A stretch of DNA of 64,000 nucleotides, taken from NCBI GenBank assembly GCA_050084985.1, contig JBITNC010000001.1, positions 171,926,001 through 171,990,000 of the forward strand. Reading direction: 5' to 3'. The first letter of the stretch is position 1, and the number at the start of each line of letters is the position of its first letter. The position numbers and the translations under genes were made by a program. The DNA comes from Nageia nagi (Eukaryota > Pinophyta). This document shows, in pieces, positions 1 to 12,129 of this stretch. A model generated the notes under the pieces. It had not been told where the DNA came from and did not search any database. It was given only the letters and a program-made list of their open reading frames with translations.

Positions 1-1529
1 GCTTCTAAGTGCATTAAATAGGAAGAAGTGACTTGTAAGCAAGCAAAGAAAATTAAATGCCTACCAAAGAGGAGTACACACTATGTAAGAAATTAAAGTT
101 TTCTTCATGCATTAAGTAAGAAGAAAAATATTAAGCAAGTTAAATTCCCAACATTATTGGATCTTTTTTTTTTAAAAAAAAAAGAAGAAGAAGATTAAAA
201 AATTAGGGTCATGCATTAAGAAGGGCTGCAAATAGACACCAAGAAATGACATGAGGTTTCGAGGCGAAGGTGGCTAGAGAGGCCATAGGTCAAATAAAGG
301 TTAATGGAGGATAACAAGCAAGGATAGTCACCCACACAAGATATGGCAAATGAGGTTGGTGGGTTCATAGAGAAGGGTTTCCTGCAAGGCTCAAGTGTTA
401 CGAATGGAGGTGTAAGGCACCATGCAAGGAGGAGGGGCTTCAATCGTGTGCAAGGAGGCTACAAAGCTATGGAGGCTATGGAAAATACTAGGCCAAGTAG
501 AAGAAAGGAGGGGTTTCATAGAGAGTAGGGCACCTACAATGCATGCATGTACTCTAATGTTAAATTCCCTTGGATTTGACTAACTAGTTTGCAAAGTTTG
601 GCATCATGGTGGGAAAGAAGGGGACTACATAAAGGGAGAATGTGCAAAGAGGAGAAACAAAGGGGACACAAGGAATAATGCATAAATAAAATGGTAAATA
701 CTAATGCAAGGATGACAGGGATAGCTTAGTTGGGAGACTAAAGATATGAAAGTCACGTGTGACCATAAGGGCCTTCTCCCAAACCCTTCAACTAGACTAT
801 GCACAGAGGTGGGTGTGAGGAGAATTGGTTGGGTAGAGGAGTAGCTAGCAATGCCAAGAGAGGAGGAGGCAAAGGGCTCACAACATTCAATTAGGTTATT
901 TCTTTTGCAGTGAAGGGGGTTTTAGGGTGGTTTAGGGAAACCAGCTATTACCAGTCGACCAAAGAGTTCAACGTAGAGAAAGTGGAGAAGTCAAACCATT
1001 GAAGTAAAAAAATATTTTGCCTTTTATATGATACAAAATAGGATTCATGCTTCATTTAAACTTCTCATGGGATTCTCATAATAAGTATAAATTTTGAAAC
1101 AAATACAACTTAAATTTTTAATATAATCTTACAATTTTGATGTTTGTGATAAAGAGTGTAGTATTATATTTAAAAAATAAAAATAAAACACCTCTTTAAA
1201 AGGATAAAAAATAGCCTTAAAAAAAATGTTTTGTATACTATCCTCTTAAATGGAAAATATTTCAAAGTAATAAGCCTCTTTTTTTAAAAAAAAATTGCAA
1301 CTTAACATAAGAGGTTAGTAAAAAAATGCATTAACAAGCTATTTTAATCATGTTTGCTTAAAAGAAGCTAACATATAGCAAATAATATGTTAGTATTATT
1401 AGCAAAATAAGCTCAAAAGACAAAATGAAGGACATTATACCTTCTCTTGATTTTACCTCACAATGAAGAGTAAGTTGAGGAGTGAAGAAGAGCTTCCACA
1501 CCAAAGATGTGAAGAGGAACTTCCAAGGA
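1..1529 (-). other. Leader or internal remnant of a copia element running off the left edge
   Basis: This stretch lies on the internal side of the LTR and primer-binding site at 1530-2048, so on the minus strand it is the 5' leader of that element. The 1430-1529 part matches the same position of the copia element at 3615-12124: both have 'ttataccttc.cttgattttacctcacaa.gaa' before the PBS. The 230-960 part is unusually purine/G-rich, like 10310-10865 in the other copy. No gag-like frame is visible. The two short frames here (216-443 minus, 343-528 plus) have low-complexity composition and no recognisable domain. The element's remaining coding part must lie outside the window. Confidence 0.55.
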
Positions 1530-1541
1530 GCTCTGATACCA
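1530..1541 (-). other. Primer-binding site, initiator-Met tRNA type
   Basis: The minus strand reads TGGTATCAGAGC, which is the standard plant copia primer-binding site complementary to the 3' end of initiator methionine tRNA. It sits 3 bp inside the LTR edge. It fixes the element's orientation as minus and marks the adjacent LTR as a 5' LTR. Confidence 0.85.
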
Positions 1542-1544
1542 ATT

Positions 1545-2048
1545 TGAAGGAACTAAAACTAATAAGATAATTCCTAATCAACCAAGATCACATGAAAGCT
1601 CTCAATTCACATCTAACAAACTCACAAACAAGACAATCTCACAAAGTAACTCAAGATGTAAAGTGGTTCCTCCAACTAGGAGTACATCCACTAACTAGAT
1701 CTTTACTTCAATCACAAATACAACTCTCTTACAATCCTCCTAATCTCAACTCCTACACTTCAATCCTATAACATAAATTTACTCCACAATTGGTGTGTGA
1801 TCACAAAGAGGTAGCCTTCCATTTATAGGCCAAAATCCCTCTTGGATCACCCTTTTATCCAATGTACAAAAGCATGACATGCACATCCTTTTACCCAAGG
1901 GGCATGCTCATGACATGGAGTGTATGACAAGTTACATTATCATATTCACTTAAATACTTAAGGTATCAAATGATACCCATAAGTATTAGTGAATTTACAT
2001 AGAATATTTAATACAAACCTTTACAATAATGCATTATAAATTCCAATA
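1545..2048 (-). repeat. 5' LTR of a Ty1/copia element (second copy of the family)
   Basis: About 504 bp. It is alignable by eye along its length with the LTRs at 3615-4174, 11562-12124 and 54815-55378. Shared blocks include 'cctaat..accaagatcacatga', 'caaggggcatgctcatg', 'atggagtgta.gacaagtt' and 'aataatgcattata.attcca'. It begins TG on the plus strand and ends near 'ttccaata', where the expected CA has mutated to TA. It is shorter and more diverged than the other three, so it may be a separate subfamily. Its partner LTR is not in the window. Confidence 0.8.
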
Positions 2049-2259
2049 GAATTATCCTTGGAGTTAAAAGTGTTAAGTGTTCTTTTTCCTATATCAACTA
2101 CATTCTTTCCATGTACAAGCCTTAAGAAGTGTCATGTTAAATATTGGAGTCATACTACATCTATTTTTCATTCTAAGGATATGGTTAGATAGCTCTTACA
2201 AAAGTCCCAACTTTACTTTTTACAACATCTTAATCCGAGCTATGATTTACCAAATGCTT

Positions 2260-2660
2260 GATCAGAAAATGAAGACTTGAATCTTGGATTTGCAATCATC
2301 TTCTTAAAAGAAAAACATATTTTTTCAAAGTTCTAGTAGTATTTACAAGTATCTAGATTCATATGAACCCATAAAAACCAAATACAAAGAAAATATACTA
2401 TTTTGTTAGAATTATTTGGGCATACTTCGAACTAAAATGTCAAAAATCAAATCTCTCAATAAGAACACTTCATATGGTTAATTTTACTTTGCTTCACCAT
2501 GATGTATGATTAACCACCATCAATAAGACTTATGCTAAAGAAAATGAAGTTATTTTATTTCTCTATTTTTCCAACAAAATTTGGTTTCCTCCACTCTGCT
2601 GGATCTCCATAAAATTCAAATGCTCTTTGTACACTTTTGCTAACACTTAACTTTTTTGCA
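2260..2660 (-). repeat. Relic of a gypsy LTR (family of the element at 41548-54508)
   Basis: This region can be aligned by eye to 42280-42650 and 53820-54190 inside the LTRs of the large gypsy element: 'gaagacttgaat', the run 'caaatacaNaagNaaaataca', and 'aaaatttggNNtNctccactctNNtgNatctccaNaaaattcaaatNctttg'. Divergence is much greater than between the two LTRs of that element, so this is an older copy or subfamily. It is cut off on the left near the copia LTR. The minus-strand frame at 2555-2767 falls inside this LTR relic and is probably not a gene. Confidence 0.6.
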
Positions 2661-2879
2661 CCCTTATCAATGAACCTACCATAAACTTGAAAATTATTTC
2701 TAACACCTAGTACCACCACCATGACTACTGAAAGATAACATAAATGACCAGCACACCTCCTATACACTCAATAGACCTTTCAAACAACTGGTAGAGCTTA
2801 TTATAGTACATGGAATCCATGTAAACTATTGGCAAGATATATTATAGACCTATTGAGCCTTTTAAAGAGTTTGTATGGA
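2661..2879. other. No recognisable feature
   Basis: AT-rich sequence between the gypsy LTR relic and the tandem array. It may be the rest of the LTR relic, but I could not align it with confidence. Confidence 0.4.
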
Positions 2880-3310
2880 AAATAATGTGGTCAACATAGA
2901 GTTAATGTGGGTATGCAATGTGTTATGAGAAGTATAAATATATTATGTGGTCAAATAACATTTTATGAGGGCCTTATAGGTATTATGCAATTAATTGAAC
3001 CCTTATTCAATGGATAAAAATCTTATGTGGACAAGCCAACTCTTATGTGGAGAGAATAAAGCTTATATGGATGATGACATTTAAGGTTATGCAGATAGAC
3101 TTGATCTTATGTGGACAAGTGATAGCTTATGTGGGTAAGTCAATAATATCTTTGCAAAGGTTATAGGGATTATGTGGGTGAAATAATGCTTATATAGCCA
3201 AAACAACCCTTATGCGGTGGAAGTGTTCCTTATGAGAAGGAAGAAACTCTTTTGTAGTTAGGCCAAATAAGCCTTATGCAACCAAGATGAACCTTATAAA
3301 ATGGAGCAAC
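2880..3310 (+). repeat. Degenerate tandem array with CTTATGTGG core
   Basis: The core 'cttatgtgg' or a close variant ('ttatgtgg', 'cttatatgg', 'cttatgcgg', 'cttatgaga') recurs roughly every 25-35 bp, at least a dozen times, for example near 3030, 3052, 3109 and 3126. The units are badly diverged and no open frame runs through them. It is a decayed minisatellite. Confidence 0.75.
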
Positions 3311-3350
3311 TTGATCATTTTTTAGGTTTCCAAGAACAAAATAGCACAAG

Positions 3351-3458
3351 AAATATACTTATAAAGTTTCATAATATAATTTGCAACATTACTAAGGCTT
3401 TTTGAAATATACTTATAAAGTTTTATAATATAATTTGCAACATTACTAAGGCTTTTTG
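3351..3458 (+). repeat. Near-identical 54-bp tandem duplication
   Basis: Copy 1 is 3351-3404 and copy 2 is 3405-3458. Both begin 'aaatatacttataaag' and end 'aaggctttttg'. By direct reading they differ at a single base (c/t in 'tttcataat' against 'ttttataat'). This is far more alike than any other repeat pair in the window, so the duplication is recent. Confidence 0.95.
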
Positions 3459-3614
3459 AATTAGGGTTTTCAATGTAATATGAAGGAAAATTTTACAAAA
3501 ATTAGGCATCTCTATGGGTGTGCTAACAAAAATGACCTAATAATGAAATAATTACTTTTATAGATGAAACATCTTTGATCAACATAAATGCACATATACA
3601 TGCAAAGTTATTTC

Positions 3615-4174
3615 TAAAGGAACAAGCATACAAGACTAAATTCCTAATTACCCAAGATCACATGAAGACTCTCTCAAATCCTTAAGCATTAAGACCACAT
3701 ACTCAAAGTAGCATTCACACAAGATGACACCAATATAAATTGGTTCCTCTAATCATGGGAGTGCATCCACTAATCTAAGATCTTATTCTCAATTAGCACT
3801 CTCTTACAATAACTCTTTCTCACTTCTCCTACAACCTAAACAAGAGCATAATTTTGCTACAAACTTGAGTGAGTGATCTCAAGGAGATAACCTTCTATTT
3901 ATAGGAAAAAATCTTCTCTTGGATAACCTTTTTAACCATTATACAATATTATTACATGTGTCACCCTTTTAACTAAGGGGCATGCTCATGGGATGGAGTG
4001 TAGGACAAGTTATATTATCATATTCACAAATACTTAAAAGGTATCTAGGCATACTTTTAAGTATTAGTGATTTTTGATTATATTCACTAAATACTTTAGG
4101 TATATAGGGATACCCTTAAGTATTAAGTGAATTACATTAAGATACCTTACAATAATACATTATACATTCCAATA
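3615..4174 (-). repeat. 3' LTR of the copia element
   Basis: Homologous throughout to 11562-12124. The boundary was set by the ATTTC target duplication. The terminal TG/CA of the plus-strand reading have both decayed (starts 'taaagg', ends 'ccaata'). Confidence 0.92.
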
Positions 4175-4185
4175 CTTCCCCTTAA
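4175..4185 (-). other. Polypurine tract
   Basis: The minus strand reads ttaaggggaag directly before the 3' LTR. Position and composition are as expected for the plus-strand primer of an LTR retrotransposon. Confidence 0.8.
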
Positions 4186-4981
4186 TGCAATATTGAATTA
4201 GTGTGAATAAGGAGAGAAGAAAGAGAGAGTAAGAGAGGGTTCTCCTCCATAGAGATACATTTAGAGATGAGAATATTTACATCTTTAATAAATAATCAAG
4301 ACCTTATATTGAGTCTCATTACTTTACCATTTGAAAAAATGGTTTACAATACAATCATTAATTGTAACTGATTTCATTGTACAAAGTAGTCATTCAACAA
4401 TGATTTGACATGATGAACCTTTATAAGCATGCCCATTTGAAGTAGATAACCTACACTTTCAAGAAGAAACCTATAATATACAAGTAACTCATAAAAAATA
4501 TCATTCAAATGCATCACATAAATATTCATATCAACATAATATAAATTAATCAATTAATTCTATCTATAAAATGATCAATTATGCACTATAAGTTATCATG
4601 AATATGCAAAGCTAATACTTATAGTCACCTACTATATAAAATATGTGTTGATTAATATAAAACCATAGAGCATAAGCACATATGAGTTCCTCACATGTGA
4701 ATAACTAAACAGTGCCAAAAAATACATATTAGTTCCTCACATATGGATAACTAAAAAAATGCTAGTAGAAGCCATTATATGCTTAAAAATTGTACAACTA
4801 GTTCCTCACATGAACCAAACTAACCATGAAGGTGTCCATAAAATATTAAAACTATACGACCAAAACATAATCCTAGGGATGAAGTTGTCATCACAAATAT
4901 GAATTGAACAAGAATTAAACCTTCACTTCCCCTTTAGGGAAACTTTACCAAACCAATAGACTAGCTAGGATTACAAAAATG
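4186..4981 (-). other. 3' untranslated part of the copia element
   Basis: Lies between the end of the RNase H remnant and the polypurine tract. It contains loosely repeated 'agttcctcacat' blocks near 4684, 4730 and 4800. No coding signal is seen. Confidence 0.6.
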
Positions 4982-7830
4982 AGCTTTAGGAAGGGACTTG
5001 GTAAGTAAATCGATAGAATACTTGAGGATTGATGTATAATAATGCAATTATAGAATACCATATAAAAATTTCTCCCTAATAAAATGTGCTTGGATTTCAA
5101 CATGTTTTGTTCTCTAATGAAAAATAGGATTCTTTACCAAAGTAATAGCTGACTAATTATCTAAAGAAATCTAAGATGGGTGAGTCTACTCATACCCAAT
5201 TTATTTCAAAAGATGCCTCAACCAAATGGATTCCTAGTCTATGACTAACATGGATTAATATTCTACTTTTGTGATGGAAAGAGAAGTAGTAGGCTTCTTC
5301 TTAGAAGCCTAAGAGATAGCACTTAAACCAATGCTAAACAAATGAGCAAAGGTTAATTTTCTATCATCTTTATCTCTTTCATAATTAGAATTTGAGTACC
5401 TTAAGAGAACAAATGAGGGTAACTTGGAAGATCTTGAGAGCAATATCCTTCATTCCCACAACATACCTCAATATATTCTTAACAATATTGAGGTGCTCAA
5501 CATATGATTTTTATATAAATCATACCATAAGATTTACTGCAAAGGTAATATCTAGCCTAAATATGATCAAATAAAGAATATTACCAATTATTTGCTTGTA
5601 AGATGTTGCATCTACAAGTTTGCACTCCTCCATTCCAAAATTTTACAATATGTCTAAGATATACTTGGATTGACTAAGGTAAGTACAATCCCTATATTGG
5701 TACAATTACATTACTAATGCAAGAGACCAAGATTAATCATTTCAAATATTTCCTTAAATTTGGATATGAACTCTTGGATGATTTCATCATTATTTTATAT
5801 GATCAAAATATCATCCATATATAGAGAAGAATCAATACCAATTCTTATCCCTAGATGAGCACATATAGATTTGAATTGAAGAATCACTTAGAGAACTTAA
5901 TATTTGCAAAGTATCCTAAAATATTTTTGTACCAAGCTCTACGTTCTTACTTAAGTCCATACAAGGACTTATTTAGTTTACATGCAAGGGATTATTTTCC
6001 TTTCATAACAAACCCTTTTGGTTGATTCATGTAATCTAAGTCACTATTAATAAAAGCACTCTTGATGTCAAGTTGAAAAACTTTCCATCCTTGAGCTATT
6101 GAAAGGGAAAGGATTAACCTGAATGTAAGAATATTTATTATTGAAGAAAATATTTTCTCATAAATAACTTTGTATTTTTGAGCGATACCCTAAGCTACTA
6201 ACCTTGTCATGTATTTCTCAATTTCCCCAAATAAATTGTATTTGACCTTTTAAATCCATTTATTACTAATCACATTATATTCATTAGGATAAGGAATTAA
6301 GTCCCATGTTTGATTTTTCATTAGAGCCTCATACTCAAGTTTCATGGCTTCCATCCAACATTCATGCTTCAAATCTTTCTTAAATGATGAGAGCTCATTC
6401 TTTCTATCAATTTTGGAAAACAAGGATTTGTTTAAGGTCATACTTCTCATTATCCTTTATTTTGGAGAATGTTTCTCCTAAGGTGACTTATCTACACTAA
6501 CATCCAAATAGTTAGGTGTAGCATAAGAGTCATCAACATCATCCAAGTCCTCATAGGAAGTAAATTTCTCAAAAAGTTTATTAAAATTTACATCCCTTGA
6601 GTTGAAAATTGCTCTATAGGAAGGAAAGTAGAGCTTGTAGCCTCTATGTTGACTATCATAACCCATAAAGATGTACTTTTTGGATCTCTTGTATAGCTTA
6701 TTTCTTTTCTTAAAAATAATAAATGCATAGGCATCACAACCAAAATATATAAGGTGAAAGATGTTAGGTTTCTTTTCTGTCCATACATCATATGGGATTT
6801 TTCCTTTAACTACTTTTATAGGATAACTATTCAGGGTGTAAATCATAGTATTCACAACTTCACCCCATAAGAAACTAGGGAGATTTTCCAACTTGCACCT
6901 AGCCATTTCATAAATGGTCCTATTCTTTCTTTCAGCAACACTATTTTTCTATGGTATATAAGGGATCATGAACTACCTCTTGATCTTGTATTTGGTATAA
7001 AAATTATTAAAATAATTACTATTATATTCACCTCCATTGTTAAATCTTAGCATCTTGATTCTAAAGTCAATCTAATTTTTAATAAAGGATTTGAAATCTT
7101 TGAAACTATCAAAGGTTTGATCCTTGTGCTCTTATAGATAACCAAATATCATCATATTGAAGTTTTCAATGAAGGTCAAGACATAATATGCTCCCCAAAG
7201 AGATTTATTTTGAAATGGACCCATCAAATATGAATGCACAAGTTGAAGAAGTTGTGTTACACTTTTTGTCTCTCTCAAATTTTTACTTATTTATCTTGCT
7301 TAATATTCACTTATCACAAAGACCAATTATGGGTGATATTGAAGGTAAACCTTCCATAAGTTCTTGATTTTTTATAACTTGAATGTTTTTATGGTTAATA
7401 TTTCTTAATTAATGATGCTAAAGATTTCTCCTATAGCAAATATTTGTATCAAGGTGCATCTTTGTTAGCACTTGATCCATAATGTAGAGATCATCTTTCA
7501 ATGATCCTTTCATCAAAGTGAAAAATCCCTTTTTAATGCACTAGGAGTGTGATTGGACTTGAATGAGTAACTTTTCCTTGTAATTTGAATTACAAAAAAA
7601 GATTCATATTGAGTTTAAGCATATAGAGCATATTTTCAAGAATCTTCCTATGTATCAAACACTCTAAATCCCTTGAACTTCAAGGATTTAATTATCACCT
7701 ATCACAACTACCTCCTTTCTATACTTATTAAAATTTTTAAACTTAGCCTTTTCAAAATTCATGTGATTAGTGCACCTAGAGTCAATAATCCAATCATTCA
7801 AAAAAGTAATATGATTTATTATTATTCTCT
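4982..7830 (-). pseudogene. Copia pol remnant: protease, integrase, reverse transcriptase, RNase H
   Basis: Read on the minus strand. Protease remnant near 7700-7800 ('WIIDSRCTNHM', where the catalytic D-S-G has become D-S-R). The integrase core includes 'LRFNNGGEY' near 7020-7060, where the second catalytic Asp of the usual D-N-G-G-E-Y is Asn. The integrase C-terminal part at 6478-6906 is a 142-codon open stretch ('LPSFLWGEVVNTMIYTLNSY'). The RT N-terminal part is at 6250-6450 ('EAMKLEYEALMKNQTWDLIP'). The RT active site survives as YMDD at 5810-5821. The RNase H end is 'DLLTKSLPKAHF' near 4982-5022. In-frame stops and frame changes separate all these pieces. It once copied and integrated the element, and now cannot. 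Confidence 0.93.
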
Positions 7831-7970
7831 TTCTTGCCTTTGAATTTTGATTAGCCTAAGTCAATAATTAAACTAATCACATGAATTTTGATTTAGGCAC
7901 CTAGAGTCAATAATCCAATCATTCAATAATTTATTATTATTCTCTTTCTTGCCTTTGAATTTGTTTGATT
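7773..7970 (-). repeat. Tandem duplication inside the copia protease/zinc-knuckle region
   Basis: The block beginning 'cacctagagtcaataatcc' at 7773 recurs at 7898 (offset 125), followed in both copies by 'attattattctctttcttg'. A short segment between them (7868-7890) repeats, in reverse orientation, the 'cacatgaattttgaaaagg' protease sequence next to copy 1. This duplication post-dates coding function because it breaks the frame. Confidence 0.85.
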
Positions 7971-7984
7971 TTTCATCTTTTTCG

Positions 7985-8820
7985 ACCTTTTTCTTTCTTT
8001 TTCTTGAAGCAATATGATTCCTTATGATGATATATGCCATATAAATTATAATTTACATCAAATTTAGCTTTGGATTTGGATTTTCTTGACTTGTCATGGC
8101 CATTCTATTGTTTGTTTCCACCTTTATTGAAGTCCTTTTTTAGAGCATGGGAAGACTTCTTTTGATTGTGAAACTTTATTTTGAAGTGAGTCTTCATTGT
8201 TCCAAGTGCCACAAGATGCTCCTTAGAAGTGGATATCAATAAATTTTTTTAGAGTTTCCTCATATTTTAGGAGAAGCCTTGAAAGGGGTTTTAAGGAATA
8301 CACCTCTTTTTCATTGTAGAGCCTTGTCTCAATAACTATCACAAAGTAACTGAATTTAGAAGAGAGACTTTCAAGGATGATGGATACCATAAACTCATCA
8401 TTGATCCAGTTGCAATCACACCCCACAAGTTGGATCCTAAGATCAATAATCTTGTTCAAGTATATTGTAACACTTTCATTTTTCTCTTGATGTAATTGTA
8501 ATAATTTTTTAAGAATGGTGAAAATATTGGAGAATTTAGAGCTGAGGTAGATTTTCTTCAACCTATCCTAAGCTTCCTTTGTATAATTTAAAAAAATATC
8601 ATGAGAAGTACTTCATCTAAAACTCCATGAAAGATCATAGAGCTTTCTAGTTCATTCTTTATATTGCAAGCCTCAAGTGCATTCTTATTTGTTGTACAAA
8701 CTTGGTTTTTATTTATAGTTTGTCATAGTTTTCATGCTTGGAGCTCTACTTTAATTCTAGGTTCCCAATATCATAGTTGGAACCATCTAGGATATTCTTG
8801 GATGTAAATGAGTCTCCCAT
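7985..8820 (-). pseudogene. Copia gag remnant (UBN2 type) with decayed zinc knuckle
   Basis: The start is taken at 8820 on the minus strand, giving MGDSFTSKNILDGSNYD, the usual 'L-D-G-x-N-Y' opening of plant copia gag. A 112-codon open piece at 8223-8561 matches the UBN2 gag core ('LLQLHQEKNESVTIYLNKI', 'ILESLSSKFSYFV'). Further down, at about 7990-8060, 'YGIYHHKESYCFKK' is what remains of a CCHC zinc knuckle; the first two Cys are lost. A frameshift lies just after the opening motif and a stop soon follows. Confidence 0.9.
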
Positions 8821-11545
8821 TTGCTACAAAATAAGGTGAAAGTGTTAACCAATGTAAGCATGTTAAATTAGTGAACCAAATTTATCATGTTGAGTTTAAT
8901 CAAATTAATCATTAATCAATCATACATGTTGAATTTTTTTAAATTAATAAAATATACATCTTGATTTTTATTCAAAGATAACTAACCATACATGTTGAAT
9001 TAATAATTATACATGTTGAATTTTAACCAAAGGTAATCAACAAGGCATGCTTAAATTATTTAACCAATTTTACATGAGAAAAAAATGTTATATTTATATC
9101 AAATGATATATCCCATACATACAACATTTTTTCATAACCAAGTAACATTTAATAGGGGTAGAATTGATGTTATTTTCTTGTTTAAAATTAGGCCTTCACT
9201 TAGATGACCGCATGGAGCCCAAGTCCTACCAATCCTCAACCAGTTCCCTTTGATCACAACAAAGATTACTAGCTATTTTCAAAGGGTGTGATGTATTTTG
9301 GTTCAAAAAAATTATTATCTTGATTAAGTTTTAAGTTTTCTTCCTAGGTTATCAAGATAATCCCTGAATGAATGTATGAACATGTGGTATTACTACAGAC
9401 ATGCCTATCCACCTATATGGAGTAATTTTCAAACCAATAGAAGAATTAGGAAAAATTAAGAAATACAAACTTTACACCATTTGGATCATCATATTGAAGG
9501 CTTCAATCTACCTTTTCCTCCCCTCGTGGCTCCCCAAATAAGTCATGTTGTGGACTAAATGTGCAAACATTTTTATTTTATGGGGTGCACTTTCAATGTT
9601 TGTGATTTATTTGTTAAAAATAAATAAAAGTGCTTTAAAATAAAGTAAAGTGCTTAAAATAAATGATACATTATACAAAAATGAAACCTAAGAGTATCTA
9701 ATAGGTTTTTTCACAACCTTAAGAGGACCATTTTACAAAAAAATAATACATATGTTCATTATTTTTAAGCAACAATATAAAAATAATAAGTCCCACCCTT
9801 TTTTGCTTTAAAAAATTAAACTTAGCAAAACATTCACCTTCTTTCATTTTACCATTGTAAAAAAAATGCTCCCAACTTTTAAAAAAATGTACTTTGGAAA
9901 CAAAATCTCCTTATTTGCAATTTTTACCTTAGAGTAAAAAAATTACTCTTAACATTAAGGAAAAAATAATTCCACACTTAAAAAATTACCTCCCTACTTT
10001 AAAAAAGATTGCAATTACTTAAAAAATTCCTTCTAAATATTTTTCCCCCTTTTAAGATAAAAAAGCATTCCCCTCCCTTTTTTATTGAAAAGGGTAAAAA
10101 ATATATTATTGAGGAGGAATATATAACTTCCCCCTAAAAGGTCATAAAAAAAAACTCATCAATCCATCCCTCCTTTTTATTTAAAAAAATCCTCAAAATA
10201 ATGAGAGATTATTTAACCAATAAAAAACTATTGTGAGTACTATTCCACCAAATAACAAGCAAAGCATTTACACCCCCTACACCATAGGGTTACTTCTTTT
10301 AAAAAATTGATGGATTGGAAGTTGGGGTAGTGGCGATGTGTCTAGGGTGGCAAAGGGGTCAAGCAAAGGGTGGGGTGAGTAGCCATAGGGAAAGATGAGC
10401 TGGAGTGGTTGCATTAGTAGGGGATATGAGACTTTGCTATGTAGGGTAGACTGGTTAATGGCAAGGGTGATGGGATTTAATGATAAAGGTGGGTGAACAA
10501 GTCATTGAGTAGGGAGTGGTTGCATTGTATTAAGGGGTGGTGGGTCGATGGGCCTAAGGTTTATGGCTAGTTAGTTATGTTTTGGTGGGCTCAAGGGTTG
10601 CAAGGATTAAGGAGTGGTAGTAGGTTCAAGGGGGGGTAGTGAGAGGGAGCCACTAAGAGAGATGTGGGAGAAATGGTGAAGGGAGGAGTAGGGTGGGGCT
10701 AAGATGAGAGGAGTGGCCATTACAAATGATCCAAGGAGTGGCCATCAAAGATAAACAAGGGGTTGGATACCATGGATAGGCCAAGGGTGGCCATTATAAG
10801 TGGGCTAGGAGGTAGCCACTATGGGTGGGCCAGAGGGTGGCTACCTACTAGAGGTGGTTGCTCCCCCCTTACCTTCTTTTTTTTAAAGGAAAAATTTTTT
10901 TGTTTGTATTTTAAAAAAATATTTATTTATTTATTTTAAAATAAAGTTCTATTTATATATATTTTTAAATTATTCTCAACTTTTTTAAAAATTATGATAA
11001 TTTTCAACACTTCCTTGATGGATGTTCAAAATGTACAAAACTATATTTAATTTCTTCCTATTTGTAAGAAATTCCCTCATTGAATTTTCAATTTTTTTTA
11101 ATAAAGTATTCCCCATTACAAATATATATAATATATTTTGTAATAATAACAAGGTCTCCCTTTTATTGTGTAAAATAAAACTTGCAAAGTGAAAAAAAAA
11201 TTGCAAAAATTTTAAAAGGTTGTAAATTTTGCTATCATAATATATTATTGGTCTTAAAAAAAATTAATACACCAAAAAAAATTATGATCACTAACATTAA
11301 AATTATCAGTAAGAAAAAAAATATAGCAATAATATATTATGTTATTTGAAGCAATTTTTGCTAAGAAATTGAATTAACATAGTCATAACAAAAGTATCAT
11401 AATTAACTAGTCAAAAGTTGAAAAAAAAGGATAGGAGGTTATACCTTCACTTGATTTTACCTCACAAGAATGAAGGTGAACCTCCAAATATGGAAGGAGT
11501 AGGATTAAGAACCTCCAAGGATGTTTAAGAGAAGCCTCCAAGAAT
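8821..11545 (-). other. Long leader of the copia element, with G-rich repeats
   Basis: Sits between PBS and gag start. 10310-10865 is strikingly G-rich on the plus strand, with repeats of 'gggtggccat'/'ggtagccact' and 'gtgggc.agg' (best seen 10700-10860, spaced about 30-40 bp). 10870-11300 is AT-rich with homopolymer runs. No coding frame is recognisable; the 10985-11206 minus-strand frame has no domain. The neighbouring copy at 1-1529 has a similar G-rich segment, so this leader is a family trait and not a local accident. Confidence 0.6.
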
Positions 11546-11559
11546 GGATCTAGATACCA
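11546..11559 (-). other. Degenerate primer-binding site of the copia element
   Basis: The minus strand reads TGGTATCTAGATCC, against TGGTATCAGAGC in an intact tRNA-iMet site. It sits 2 bp from the LTR edge, in the right place on the internal side of the 5' LTR. Confidence 0.8.
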
Positions 11560-11561
11560 AT

Positions 11562-12124
11562 TGTAGGAATAAGCCTAAAAGACTAAATTCCTAATTACCC
11601 AAGATCACATGAAGACTCTCTCAAATCCTTAATCATTAAAAACACACATTCAAAGTAGCATTCACACAAGATGACACCAATGTAAATTGGTTCCTCCAAC
11701 TATGAGAGTACATCCATTAATATAAGATCTTATTCTCAAAGAGCACTCTCATACAACAACTCTTTCTTACTTCTCCTATAACCTAAATAAGAGAATAACT
11801 TTGCTACAAGCTTGAGTGAGTGATTTTAAGGAGAGGGCCTTCTATTTATAGGGTAAAATCCTCCCTTGGATCATCCTTTTAACAATGGTATAATATCCTA
11901 ACATGGATCACCATTTCACCCAAGGGGAATTCTCATGAGATGGAGTGTAGGACAAGTTTCATTATCATATTCACTAATACTTAAAAGGTATGTAGGGATA
12001 CTTTTAACTATAAGTGAATTTACATTTTCATATTCACTAAATATTTAAGGTATATAGGGATACCCTTAAGTATTAAGTGAATTACATTAAGAGACCTTAC
12101 AATAATGCATTATACATTCCAACA
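11562..12124 (-). repeat. 5' LTR of the copia element
   Basis: 563 bp, starting TGTAGG and ending CCAACA on the plus strand, so the TG...CA termini are intact. It matches 3615-4174. The adjoining ATTTC at 12125-12129 is the target duplication. Confidence 0.93.
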
Positions 12125-12129
12125 ATTTC

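Larger units (their letters stand above)
3615..12124 (-). mobile_element. Full-length, inactivated Ty1/copia retrotransposon
   Basis: An 8.5-kb element on the minus strand with two alignable LTRs (560 and 563 bp), a degenerate tRNA-Met-type PBS, a polypurine tract and a perfect 5-bp target duplication ATTTC at 3610-3614 and 12125-12129. Order on the minus strand is 5' LTR, long leader (about 2.7 kb), gag (UBN2 type), zinc knuckle, protease, integrase, RT, RNase H, 3' LTR: the Ty1/copia order, in which integrase precedes RT. All coding parts are split by stops and frameshifts. It is longer than the usual 5-kb plant copia because of the leader, which is G-rich and has its own repeats. The LTRs differ at roughly one base in ten by eye, so the insertion is old. 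Confidence 0.95.

Noticed and set aside
11280-11350. A-rich runs that might be a LINE or SINE tail
   Set aside because: Located within the copia leader, with no target duplication or RNA polymerase III box nearby.
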